This document shows positions 42,955-51,421 of a stretch of 64,000 bases of DNA, piece by piece. A model generated the notes under the pieces. The model was not told the origin of the DNA. It searched no databases and worked only from the letters and a program-made list of their open reading frames with translations. The translations under genes were made by a program, and so were the position numbers. The DNA is taken from NCBI GenBank assembly GCA_934101185.1, contig CAKOQD010000003.1, positions 1-64,000 on the forward strand. The letters run 5' to 3'. Within the stretch, counting starts at the first letter, position 1. Every line of letters starts with the position of its first letter. This DNA comes from an uncultured Bacilli bacterium. Lineage in GTDB: Bacteria > Bacillota_I > Bacilli_A > RF39 > UBA660.

Positions 42955-44445
42955 TTATTTTATTTCTTGTTTTGTTCCAGTATACTTGTATCCTTGTTTA
43001 ATTAATTTTGTATCATTTGATGAATTAGACCATACTTTGTAAGTTTGTGCTTTTGATTTAAGTGTTCTTGTTTTTGTATGATAGTAATATATTCTTTGAG
43101 TTGTTGTTACTGTTACAGTTTTTTGTTCATAACCAATTATTCTTGATACTGTTGTATAAATTGGAACTTCTCTTTCTACTAATTCACTACATTCTGCTTC
43201 AAGTGTTTTCTTAGATGTTGATGATACTGTTGCACTTCTTGTATATTTTTTGAATATATACATTGGTTTTAGTGTACAGTTAGATGCACAGGCATCAAAG
43301 TCAAATCCAACATATTCATATTTTACTGTATTACTATTTTCTGGAACATATCCAAGTGTTACCTTTCCTTGATATTTCCAGTCTGTTGCTTTATATGTTT
43401 TTCCTGTTGTTTGATTTATATAGTAGTAATAATTTTTACAAGTCCATCTCTTAGATGTTAGTGATGTCTTAACTAATTCTTCTTTTCCAAATATTGGTTT
43501 TGTTGTATCATTTCTATATTGTTTTTTGTTTTTTGTTATATTTGCATAACCATATTTTTCATTCCATACTAGTTCTTGTTTTCCCCAGACAATATTGTTA
43601 TTGTTTGGATCATATTCTTTATCTTTTGACCAATCTGACCAATTACTATATACCGCTTCAACTTTCTTTTCATATAAATATTGATATTTTTTACATGCTT
43701 TTTCATATGCTGTTTTTGTTACAACATTTCCTTTATTGTCATAGTATTTGTTATTTACTACTTTACAATAATGTTTTGTTGTTGGTGGTGTGTTCTTACA
43801 TGCTTTTTCATATGCTGATTTTGTCACAACATTTCCTTTATTGTCATAGTATTTATTTTTTACTACTTTACAATAATACTTTGTTGTTGGTGTTGGTTTG
43901 TTATTACTAGTTGTTGTAGTTTTGTTTGATGTTTTATTAGTTGTTGTTTTCTTTTCACAGATGTAATTAGAACAATAATCGTAACATCCTAAATATACTA
44001 TTACATAGTCTTCATCATTACCACATGAAAGGTAAATCTTCATTTCATATTCTGTCTTTTTCTTTGTTACTTCAATATATGTGTTATCAATGTTACACAT
44101 TTTACCTTTATCATCACTTAAGTTAATTAGAAGTTTCTTTTCTAACATTTCTCCAAGTGTAATTCTTACTTTATCTCCTTCGTTTTTAGGAAGTCTTTCT
44201 AATGTAAAGTAAGATTCTGCTACATCTTTTAATAGATTGATGTTTTCTTGGAAGTAATTTGAAAACTCATTTGTTTCTTCTTTATTACTGTTTAATAGTT
44301 TTTGAATTGTTGAATTGGTTGGGAATATCCATACTAGTAATAAAAGTAATATTACTATTAATAGAAATCCCACTAAAAAGTTTTTAATATAATGTGTTAA
44401 TGGTTTGTTATTATTATTTTCATTATAATCTACTTCGTATCCCAT
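42955..44445 (-). CDS. Membrane-anchored extracellular protein with Cys-containing repeats
   Basis: A 496-aa protein. An Asn-rich cytoplasmic start is followed by one membrane helix (res. ~22-45); the rest is predicted outside the cell. A Thr/Asn/Lys-rich linker (~165-190) leads to two near-identical 35-residue repeats (each with YCKVV-NKYYDNKGNVVTK and AYEKACK, ~191-260). Further on is SNWSDWSKD, which resembles the start of thrombospondin type-1 modules, then a Tyr/Thr-rich region with four scattered Cys and a VSRIIGYEQKTVTVTTTQR strand. An adhesin or wall-binding role is plausible but inferred. Lies 13 bp downstream of the 627-aa partner gene. Confidence 0.7.
   Translation of the reverse strand: MGYEVDYNENNNNKPLTHYIKNFLVGFLLIVILLLLLVWIFPTNSTIQKLLNSNKEETNEFSNYFQENINLLKDVAESYFTLERLPKNEGDKVRITLGEMLEKKLLINLSDDKGKMCNIDNTYIEVTKKKTEYEMKIYLSCGNDEDYVIVYLGCYDYCSNYICEKKTTTNKTSNKTTTTSNNKPTPTTKYYCKVVKNKYYDNKGNVVTKSAYEKACKNTPPTTKHYCKVVNNKYYDNKGNVVTKTAYEKACKKYQYLYEKKVEAVYSNWSDWSKDKEYDPNNNNIVWGKQELVWNEKYGYANITKNKKQYRNDTTKPIFGKEELVKTSLTSKRWTCKNYYYYINQTTGKTYKATDWKYQGKVTLGYVPENSNTVKYEYVGFDFDACASNCTLKPMYIFKKYTRSATVSSTSKKTLEAECSELVEREVPIYTTVSRIIGYEQKTVTVTTTQRIYYYHTKTRTLKSKAQTYKVWSNSSNDTKLIKQGYKYTGTKQEIK
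43691..43896 (-). repeat. Two tandem ~105-bp coding repeats
   Basis: Unit A (about 43691-43795) and unit B (about 43796-43896) are nearly identical and encode the two Cys-flanked repeats of the exported protein. Unit length is a multiple of three, so copy number could change without a frameshift. Confidence 0.85.
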
Positions 44446-44458
44446 AATTTAATCCCCC

Positions 44459-46342
44459 TTATTTACTATAAACCCTGTCTACTATTGTTTCTTCTTCATA
44501 TGTGTAGTTATTATCAGCAGACGGTGTTACAGTTTCAGTTTTTACAGTTGTTGAGTTTTCATTGTTGGTATTATTGTTATCATTATTTGTATTGTTGTTT
44601 GTATTGTTGTTTGTATTATTATTTTCTACTGTTGTATCTTTTGGTACGTATCTATCAGTTGTTACTATTTCTTCTTCCTCTTTAATTATTTCTTTTTCTG
44701 CTTCTTCTCTAAATTGTTTTTCACTATCGTATAGTTCTTTTGCTAATCTTACAGCTTCTCTGTAACCTTGCCATAATGCTACTTTATATTTTTCTTTATA
44801 TTTACCTGTGTAACTGTTTGCTTTATTTGTTAATTTAGCTTCATATGTAGCACTATTGAAAGAACCATTATTTCTATACATTTCTTGATAGATATCATTT
44901 GTAAAGTTGACACCATATTGTTTTGCTTCTCTTGTTATTTCTTCAATTTTATTAGCATCATCTATTGAGTAATCTTTATTATCAATAGTTATTATTGGAT
45001 CCATTTTATCTGCTTCTTGTTCTGCTTTTTTTACTTCTTCTTTACCGAATTCTTTTATAGCAGTTTTTTTACTAACTTGCTTTTTAGTATACTTTGTATT
45101 TTTTATATTTAATTTTTTCAATGCTGATTTATTTTTTATTACTTTGTTTGTTAGTTTTCCATTTTTAATTATTGGAGCAATTTCTCTTGTACTTACTTTA
45201 ATATTTTTATTATCCATTGCATCTGAAATATAATATAATGCTTGATTTTCACTTAATTTAATTTCTTGATTGTCTTCTGTTGTAACTACTACTAAGTTTC
45301 TTGCTTCTGTGTATTCATCAATTTCTTTTATGTATTCTTTTATAGTATTACATGTTACTGTTTCATTGGCTTCGACTACTTTGTCTGCGAATGATTTTGA
45401 TAATACTCCATTTAATTCTAGTGCTGCTGTCATATGTGTTCCGATGAATGATACAGCTTCTGGACAAGTATTTTTTAAACTATCTATTTTTCCACTGAAA
45501 TATATTTGATCTAATTTATTAACAATTTTTTGTTTATTTTCATTTGATGGTTTTTTGTTATAATTTAATACTAATTGTTCAAAACTAGCAAATAATTCTT
45601 GATTTTTTACGTTTGTAAATAGTTTGGCTATACCAGATGGATTTGTTGCTCTTAGATAATAATTATTTAATACTCTTGCAGAGTTAGTGTAATCTTCAGT
45701 TGCTTTAGCATCATCAAATGTTGAACCAAATATTTCATAGAATGTTTCTTTAGAATATGTATCAGCATTTGCATATATAAATAATGATTTTATTTCATCA
45801 GCATTTAAGTATAATTGTGCGCCTTTATCAGCTTTTACTTTAATAGTTGGTGCTGCAATATTATTGAAATAGTTTTGAACTTCATCCATCAATTCAAATG
45901 AATCTCTTTGTACTCCTTCATTTAAAAGCGCAAGTAGTTGTTCAAAATCCATTTCTTGATAATTTTCTACTGTTGTTACTGGTTCTTCTGCTTTTTCTTT
46001 TTGATTTGAGCATCCAATAAGTGCAGATGCACCAATTGCTATTGCTAGGATTCCTGCTGTTATTTTAAGTTTTAGATTCTTTTTAGCATTTTTGATATTA
46101 TTTTTATAAACTTTCATGTTTTCAATTTTTGAATCTTTTTCTTCTTTTTTAAAGTATGATTCTCCAATTACTACTTGTTTATTATCATTTGCTTCCATAA
46201 ACTTATAAATTGCAGATGTTTCTCCTAAAGATATTAGTATTTCTCCAATGTCTTTTGGACTTTTTAATTCATATATTTTTCCTTTGTATCCAAACTTTGT
46301 TGCGTTTCTTAATTCTTTGTCTAAATAAAACTTATTATCCAT
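44459..46342 (-). CDS. Large membrane-anchored protein with Asn/Thr-rich C-terminus
   Basis: A 627-aa protein. A cytoplasmic N-terminal ~75 residues (GKIYELKSPKDIGEILISLG) precede a single membrane helix (~88-110, ending in ALIGCSN, a lipobox-like motif too far from the N-terminus to be a standard signal). The extracellular part is mostly helical with conserved-looking blocks (ANADTYSKETFYEIFGSTFD; TCPEAVSFIGTHMTAALELN). A Lys-rich region follows near 425-470, and the end is a (NNNT)n repeat. A reading from 46402 has no ribosome site; ATG 46342 follows AGGGGG. Cotranscribed with the 496-aa exported protein. Family not recognised. Confidence 0.7.
   Translation of the reverse strand: MDNKFYLDKELRNATKFGYKGKIYELKSPKDIGEILISLGETSAIYKFMEANDNKQVVIGESYFKKEEKDSKIENMKVYKNNIKNAKKNLKLKITAGILAIAIGASALIGCSNQKEKAEEPVTTVENYQEMDFEQLLALLNEGVQRDSFELMDEVQNYFNNIAAPTIKVKADKGAQLYLNADEIKSLFIYANADTYSKETFYEIFGSTFDDAKATEDYTNSARVLNNYYLRATNPSGIAKLFTNVKNQELFASFEQLVLNYNKKPSNENKQKIVNKLDQIYFSGKIDSLKNTCPEAVSFIGTHMTAALELNGVLSKSFADKVVEANETVTCNTIKEYIKEIDEYTEARNLVVVTTEDNQEIKLSENQALYYISDAMDNKNIKVSTREIAPIIKNGKLTNKVIKNKSALKKLNIKNTKYTKKQVSKKTAIKEFGKEEVKKAEQEADKMDPIITIDNKDYSIDDANKIEEITREAKQYGVNFTNDIYQEMYRNNGSFNSATYEAKLTNKANSYTGKYKEKYKVALWQGYREAVRLAKELYDSEKQFREEAEKEIIKEEEEIVTTDRYVPKDTTVENNNTNNNTNNNTNNDNNNTNNENSTTVKTETVTPSADNNYTYEEETIVDRVYSK
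44561..44626 (-). repeat. Asn/Thr-coding microsatellite
   Basis: Repeated 12-bp units (TTGTATTGTTGT on the plus strand) encode NNNT tetrapeptides near the C-terminus of the 627-aa protein; likely length-variable. Confidence 0.8.
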
Positions 46343-46374
46343 ATTATTTCCCCCTTCAACTTGGATTGGCATTA

Positions 46375-46402
46375 TTATAGCACTTTTTGTCGTTTTTGTC
46401 AA
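46375..46402 (-). promoter_or_regulatory. Promoter of the exported-protein pair
   Basis: TTGACA (46397-46402), 16-bp spacer, TATAAT (46375-46380) on the minus strand, about 35 bp before the ATG at 46342. Confidence 0.78.
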
Positions 46403-46439
46403 TTATTTTCGTATTTTTATGATTTTTAAAACTATATAT

Positions 46440-46475
46440 CAAAAAAGTATATGCTATTTTGATTGCATATACTTT
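46440..46475 (-). terminator. Terminator overlapping the pssA stop
   Basis: Perfect 11-bp stem AAAGTATATGC / GCATATACTTT with a 10-nt loop and a T tail on the minus strand. Confidence 0.85.
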
Positions 46476-47100
46476 ATAAAATTATTAATGTTAGTCCTAA
46501 AACTAGACCTCCGATTAAAAATATTATTAATTCTTTTGTCTTAGGCTTTTTAATTTTAAAGTTTAGGACAAATAAGATTGATGTTATTAACATTACAATT
46601 GTATATATAATATTAAATGTGTTAGTTGTTAACAACATTGTTAATAAGTAAAATACTGGAAATATTATAGCGGTTGATGTTACAGGTAATCCACTATAGT
46701 ATTTTACTGGGGCATTTTGATCTGCTATTGTATTAAAGTAAGCTAATCTTATGACTCCTCCAAGGGCAAATAGTATAAATATTATTATATTAATTATACT
46801 ATGTAATCCTAGTGAATAAAATATTATAATTGGAAACATTATGAATGCAATTAAATCTGCTAATGAATCTAGTTCTACTCCAAATTGCTTTTCTTGTTCT
46901 GTTCTTTTGCATGTTCTTGCTACTTTCCCATCGAATGCATCACATAATCCTGATATTATCAATAGTAAAAGAGCATACTTTGGCTCGTTTTCTATTAATG
47001 CTATATACATACCTATAATTGCACTTATTACGGATAGATATGTTAATATTACTGATTTTGTATAGTAGCCTATTAGTACTTTTTTCTTTTCTTTTTTCAT
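46474..47100 (-). CDS. pssA: CDP-alcohol phosphatidyltransferase, probable phosphatidylserine synthase
   Basis: A 208-aa integral membrane enzyme that joins a CDP-diacylglycerol to an alcohol, probably Ser. The family signature DGxxAR...GxxxDxxxD is present as CDAFDGKVARTCKR followed by FGVELDSLADLIAF (res. ~53-83). About six membrane helices. Pgs-type enzymes share the motif; the early position of the motif and the longer helix-rich C-terminus favour PssA. The GGAGTAA ribosome site is well spaced. Upstream gene is the HD hydrolase, 9 bp away. Confidence 0.82.
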   Translation of the reverse strand: MKKEKKKVLIGYYTKSVILTYLSVISAIIGMYIALIENEPKYALLLLIISGLCDAFDGKVARTCKRTEQEKQFGVELDSLADLIAFIMFPIIIFYSLGLHSIINIIIFILFALGGVIRLAYFNTIADQNAPVKYYSGLPVTSTAIIFPVFYLLTMLLTTNTFNIIYTIVMLITSILFVLNFKIKKPKTKELIIFLIGGLVLGLTLIIL

Positions 47101-47109
47101 TTGTTACTC

Positions 47110-47688
47110 CTATAATATATTGTTATTATTATCAAATTTTACGTTTAAGAATTTCTTGCTTGATAGAAAATCACATGTATGAACGAAAATTTGGTATTTA
47201 GTTTCTGGTTTTGGTAAAATTATATTGCTATATTGATTAGTGTTCCATTGTCCCATGTGGGATGATATTGCTGATGTTATGAACTTTATCTCATCATCTG
47301 TAAATGTTGTTTCTTGTTGATGATTTTTAATATTGTTTGCAGAAAGTAGTGGATGATCAAACCTTGTATATTGTTCTTTTACTTCTCCACATTTTAATGT
47401 ATCATGCATTATTACTGCTATTTTTAAAAGATCTTGTTCATCTTTTGTAAACATATTTTGATAACATTCTAGTGATAAAAGTTCATTTGCTATTCTTGTT
47501 GCTACTTTTGTATGTCTAAGTAGTCCTTGTGGTCCTGCCGAAAACTCTGGATGATATTTTCCTGTTGATGAGGCTGGTATTTCAAAAAAATAATCAGGTA
47601 TACTATTTATTAGTATTTTTAAATTATCTTTATATTTCTCATTTTGTATCATGTCTATTTCTGGTTTTAACATTTCTTCTTTATTCAT
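47110..47688 (-). CDS. HD-domain hydrolase
   Basis: A 192-aa metal-dependent phosphohydrolase. Metal ligands: His in QGLLRHTKVATRI (res. ~54-66), the HD pair in IAVIMHDTLKCGE (~90-102) and the Asp in VHTCDFLSSKKF (~168-179). A second His (SSHMGQW, ~140-146) is likely a further ligand. Relatives degrade nucleotides or (p)ppGpp-like signals; nothing in the neighbourhood (a DUF1287 gene and pssA) shows the substrate. The AAGGAG site is well placed. Confidence 0.85.
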   Translation of the reverse strand: MNKEEMLKPEIDMIQNEKYKDNLKILINSIPDYFFEIPASSTGKYHPEFSAGPQGLLRHTKVATRIANELLSLECYQNMFTKDEQDLLKIAVIMHDTLKCGEVKEQYTRFDHPLLSANNIKNHQQETTFTDDEIKFITSAISSHMGQWNTNQYSNIILPKPETKYQIFVHTCDFLSSKKFLNVKFDNNNNIL

Positions 47689-47705
47689 TGTACTTCTCCT
47701 TTTTA

Positions 47706-48473
47706 TTATGAATTTATTAATTGTTCTATTTTTTTATTATATTCAAATCTATAATGATTGGTAATAGTCATATCTGTTGTTTCTAGAATATCTTCTTCTT
47801 TTGATTTTTGTTTATTATCATATAGATGAATTATATATGGTATACCGTTTTTGTTTATTTTATCGGAAATTATTGCTATATGGGAATTGTAATCAAATAC
47901 TATTATATCACCTGGTTGGAACGAACCAATTTCATATATGTCTGTTGTTAAGTCTTTAGCGTATCTTTCGAAAAATATTTGTTGATTGGTTATTCTTCTA
48001 AAGTCTATGTTGTCATCTCTTATTTCTATATTATAAGTGTTCTCTTTTGATTTTTGAGTCTTTTTTATATCTTTTGATATAAGTTCTTTTAAATCATATC
48101 CTGCTTCTTTTAAGGCCCATGATATTAAATCTGCACTTATCCCTTCGGTTTCAGGTGGATAACCACCATCATAGTATTTACTTACATACTTAGGATTTCT
48201 TTCTGCTACTTTTTTAGCACCATTTAGAATATCGGTGTAATCATCTATTTTATTTTGATTATAATCATTGGCACTTTTTTCGTAAACAAATCCAAAATCA
48301 TATAGTTTGTAATATTCTTTTTTCTCGGTTGTATTTGGTGTTGTTTTTCTTTCAATGTGGTATAAATAGTTTATACCCTCACATGAAATTATTATTACTA
48401 GTATTCCAATTATTAAAAACATGAATTTTTTCTTTACTTCTTTTTTAATTCTTAGTTTTTTCTTCTTTTTCAT
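47706..48473 (-). CDS. DUF1287-like NlpC/P60-fold protein lacking the catalytic Cys
   Basis: A 255-aa protein. A basic N-terminus and one membrane helix (res. ~15-35) anchor an extracellular domain with the DUF1287 pattern: ILNGAKKVAERNPKY, GYDLKELI, IDFRRITNQQIFFERY, FQPGDIIVFDYNSHIAIISD and a late IIHLYDN. In the family the block before the first helix reads GVCTD, with the predicted nucleophile Cys; here it is GISAD, so Ser stands where Cys is expected. Both His-containing strands remain. It may be a non-catalytic wall-binding relative, or use Ser. 10 bp downstream of uvrB. Confidence 0.8.
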   Translation of the reverse strand: MKKKKKLRIKKEVKKKFMFLIIGILVIIISCEGINYLYHIERKTTPNTTEKKEYYKLYDFGFVYEKSANDYNQNKIDDYTDILNGAKKVAERNPKYVSKYYDGGYPPETEGISADLISWALKEAGYDLKELISKDIKKTQKSKENTYNIEIRDDNIDFRRITNQQIFFERYAKDLTTDIYEIGSFQPGDIIVFDYNSHIAIISDKINKNGIPYIIHLYDNKQKSKEEDILETTDMTITNHYRFEYNKKIEQLINS

Positions 48474-48483
48474 AGCTATTCCT

Positions 48484-50427
48484 TTATTTTAATTTTAATT
48501 CAAATATAATATCACGTAATTGCATAGCACGTTCGAAGTCTAAGTTCTTTGCTGCTTCTTTCATTTCTTCTTCCAATTTTTCTATGCTTACGTTTTCCAT
48601 TATATCATCTTTTTCTGGTTTTGAATAGTTTTCTTCTTCTGTATTAGATATTAATTCTCTAATTTCTTTTTTTATTGTTTTTGGAATAATGTTATGTTCT
48701 TTGTTGTATTGTTCTTGAATTGTACGTCTTCTTTTTGTTTCTTCGATTGCTGATTTCATGCTATCGGTCATTTTATCAGCATACATTATTACATGACCAT
48801 TTTCATTTCTTGCGCATCTTCCTATTGTTTGAATAAGACTTCTTGTTGAACGTAGGAATCCTTCTTTATCTGCATCTAGTATTGCTATTAGGCTTACTTC
48901 AGGAATGTCTAATCCTTCACGCAATAGATTTATTCCTACGATACAGTCATATGTCCCTAGTCTTAATTCTCTTATTGTTTTTAATCTATCTAGTGTTTTT
49001 ACTTCTGAATGAAGGTATGCTACTTTTATGTCAAGTTCTTTTAAGTAGTTTGTTAATTCTTCAGCCATTCTTATTGTTAGAGTGGTTATTAATACCCTTT
49101 CATTTTTTTCTATTCTAGATTTTATTTCTCCGACTAGATCATCTATTTGTCCAAGTGATGGTTTTATTTCAATAGTTGGGTCTAATAAGCCTGTTGGTCT
49201 TATTATTTGATCTACTTTATTTTGTGCTAATTCTAGTTCATAGTCTCCAGGTGTTGCTGATATATATATTGCTTGGTTTATCTTTTTCTCGAATTCGTCG
49301 AATTTTAATGGTCTATTATCGAGTGCACTTGGTAGTCTAAAACCATATTCTACTAATGTTGTTTTTCTTGCTCTATCCCCGTTATACATTCCTCTTACTT
49401 GAGGTAATGTTACATGTGATTCATCTATTACTAAAAGAAAGTCTTTAGGGAAGAAGTCAATTAATGTATTAGGTGTTTCTCCTTCTTTTCTTCCTCCTAA
49501 GTGTCTTGAGTAGTTTTCAATACCACTGCAGAATCCTGTTTCTTTCATCATTTCTATGTCATATTTTGTTCTTTGTTCAATTCGTTGATATTCTAATAGT
49601 TTATTATTTTCTTTAAAGTATTCTAATCTTTCTTCTAATTCTTTTTCTATTCTTTTAATTGCTTCTTGTAGTTTGTCTTCGCTTGTTACAAAGTGACTGG
49701 CTGGAAATATGGATACGTTCTTTTTTGATGAAATTATTTTTCCTGTTATTGCATCTGTTTCTAATATTTTATCTATTTCATCACCGAATAATTCTATTCT
49801 AATTGCTTTTGAGTGCTCATTTGTAGGTATTATTTCTATTATGTCTCCATGAACTCTAAAAGTTCCTCTTTTAAAGTCTATATCATTTCTTTCATATAAC
49901 ATATCGATTAATTTCATTAATAATTGATTTCTTTCTATTGTTTGACCAACACTTAATGTAAGCATGTTTTTTTCATATTCTTCTTTTTCTCCGATACCAT
50001 ATATACATGATACTGATGCTACCACTATTACATCTTTTGATGATAAAAGGGCACTTGTTGCAGCATGTCTTAGTTCATCTATTTCATCATTTATTGATGA
50101 ATCTTTTTCAATGTATGTATCTGTTTGAGGTTTATAGGCTTCTGGTTGATAATAGTCGTAATATGATACAAAGTATTCAACATGGTTTTCTGGAAATAGT
50201 TCTTTTAATTCAGAGTATAGTTGTCCCGCTAATGTTTTGTTGTGTGCTAGTACTAATGTCGGTTTGTTTGTTTCTTTTATAACATTTGCTATTGTAAATG
50301 TTTTACCAGTTCCTGTTGCTCCTAGTAAAACTTGATGTTTCAATCCTTTGTTTACTCCGTCTACTAAGCTTTTGATCGCTTGTGGTTGATCACCACTTGG
50401 TTGAAATTTAGAGTGTAATTTAAACAT
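48484..50427 (-). CDS. uvrB: Excinuclease ABC subunit B
   Basis: A 647-aa helicase-like repair protein of normal length. Walker A is LGATGTGKTFTIANV (res. ~36-50). The beta-hairpin YYDYYQPEAYKP (~89-100) for strand insertion is intact, as are helicase motif II (VIDESH), motif VI (QTIGRCARN) and the C-terminal UVR domain (LEEEMKEAAKNLDFERAMQLRD) that binds UvrC. Consensus promoter at 50451-50479. It stands apart from uvrA, unlike in many Firmicutes. Confidence 0.98.
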   Translation of the reverse strand: MFKLHSKFQPSGDQPQAIKSLVDGVNKGLKHQVLLGATGTGKTFTIANVIKETNKPTLVLAHNKTLAGQLYSELKELFPENHVEYFVSYYDYYQPEAYKPQTDTYIEKDSSINDEIDELRHAATSALLSSKDVIVVASVSCIYGIGEKEEYEKNMLTLSVGQTIERNQLLMKLIDMLYERNDIDFKRGTFRVHGDIIEIIPTNEHSKAIRIELFGDEIDKILETDAITGKIISSKKNVSIFPASHFVTSEDKLQEAIKRIEKELEERLEYFKENNKLLEYQRIEQRTKYDIEMMKETGFCSGIENYSRHLGGRKEGETPNTLIDFFPKDFLLVIDESHVTLPQVRGMYNGDRARKTTLVEYGFRLPSALDNRPLKFDEFEKKINQAIYISATPGDYELELAQNKVDQIIRPTGLLDPTIEIKPSLGQIDDLVGEIKSRIEKNERVLITTLTIRMAEELTNYLKELDIKVAYLHSEVKTLDRLKTIRELRLGTYDCIVGINLLREGLDIPEVSLIAILDADKEGFLRSTRSLIQTIGRCARNENGHVIMYADKMTDSMKSAIEETKRRRTIQEQYNKEHNIIPKTIKKEIRELISNTEEENYSKPEKDDIMENVSIEKLEEEMKEAAKNLDFERAMQLRDIIFELKLK

Positions 50428-50450
50428 AGTATTCCTCCTTTTGCAATACT

Positions 50451-50479
50451 ATTATAATACACGAATGATTATTTGTAAA
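50451..50479 (-). promoter_or_regulatory. Promoter of uvrB
   Basis: TTTACA (50474-50479), 17-bp spacer, TATAAT (50451-50456) on the minus strand. I do not see a clear LexA-type operator overlapping it. Confidence 0.75.
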
Positions 50480-50494
50480 TAAAGTTTATGATTA

Positions 50495-51334
50495 TCATTT
50501 TTTATTGCTTAGTAAATATGCTTTGTATGAGTTTTCTAAGAACATTGCTATGGTTGCTGGCCCTACTCCTTTTGGCACTGATGTTATATAAGATACTTTG
50601 TCTTTAACATCTTCAAAGTCAACATCTCCACATAGTTTTCCGTTTTCATCTTTATTTATTCCAACATCTATTATTATAGCATCTTTTTTGATATAGTCTT
50701 TAGTTATAAGTTTTGGTCTTCCTATAGCACTTATTAGTATATCAGCTTTATTTGTAATTTTTTTTACATCTTTAGTTTTAGAATGACATAATGTTACTGT
50801 TGCATTACTGTTAGTTAATAGTAAAGAAAGTGGTTTTCCAACAATATCACTTCTTCCTAAAATTACGATATTTTTCTCTTTAATATCTATTTTATATAAC
50901 TCTAAAAGTTTTAATATTCCAATTGGTGTACATGGCGCTAATGTATAGTTATTGTTGTACAGTTTTATTATGTTTGAGTCAGTTAATCCATCTATATCTT
51001 TGTTTTCATCTATTGCATTAACAATTATTTTTTGATTTAAATGTTTTGGAAGAGGTAATTGAACCATGATTCCATCTATTTCTTTATCTTTATTTAATGC
51101 ATTTATTTTTTTTATAATTTCTTGTTCTTTAGTTTCTCCTTGTAATTTAATATGATTTATTAATATGTTAATTTCTTGTTCTAATTTCTTTTTTTGGTTT
51201 ATGTAGATAGTACTAGATTCATTGTTTCCAACTTGAATGATTGCTATTTTAATTGGTCTTGGTAATGATTTTGTTTTTTCTTTTAAGTCTCTTATTATTT
51301 TTTCTTTTAACTTATTTCCTTCGATTAGTATCAT
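50495..51334 (-). CDS. folD: Bifunctional methylenetetrahydrofolate dehydrogenase/cyclohydrolase
   Basis: A 279-aa enzyme that interconverts methylene-, methenyl- and formyl-tetrahydrofolate. Signatures: SSTIYINQKKKLEQEINI with the catalytic Lys (res. ~48-65), DKEIDGIMVQLPLPKHL (~90-106), the NAD(P) loop GRSDIVGKPLSLLL (~160-173) and PKGVGPATIAMFLENS near the C-terminus. The start is uncertain: neither the GTG at 51343 nor the ATG at 51334 has a strong ribosome site; the ATG is preferred. Confidence 0.95.
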   Translation of the reverse strand: MILIEGNKLKEKIIRDLKEKTKSLPRPIKIAIIQVGNNESSTIYINQKKKLEQEINILINHIKLQGETKEQEIIKKINALNKDKEIDGIMVQLPLPKHLNQKIIVNAIDENKDIDGLTDSNIIKLYNNNYTLAPCTPIGILKLLELYKIDIKEKNIVILGRSDIVGKPLSLLLTNSNATVTLCHSKTKDVKKITNKADILISAIGRPKLITKDYIKKDAIIIDVGINKDENGKLCGDVDFEDVKDKVSYITSVPKGVGPATIAMFLENSYKAYLLSNKK

Positions 51335-51389
51335 ATTATTCACGTTTATTGTCTTTTTTATTTTAGACTAGTTCCTTTCTTTTGATTTT

Positions 51390-51421
51390 AAAAAGTTATT
51401 AACAAAATTGTTAATAACTTT
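51390..51421 (-). terminator. Terminator of the 51411 gene
   Basis: Long AT-rich stem AAAGTTATTAACA / TGTTAATAACTTT (about 13 bp) overlapping the stop, followed by T. Confidence 0.72.

Noticed and set aside
43691..43896. CRISPR-like direct repeat
   Set aside because: Only two 105-bp units, in frame inside a coding gene, with no spacers and no cas genes.
50440..50480. LexA operator in the uvrB promoter
   Set aside because: No GAAC...GTTC-type palindrome was found over the -10/-35 region.
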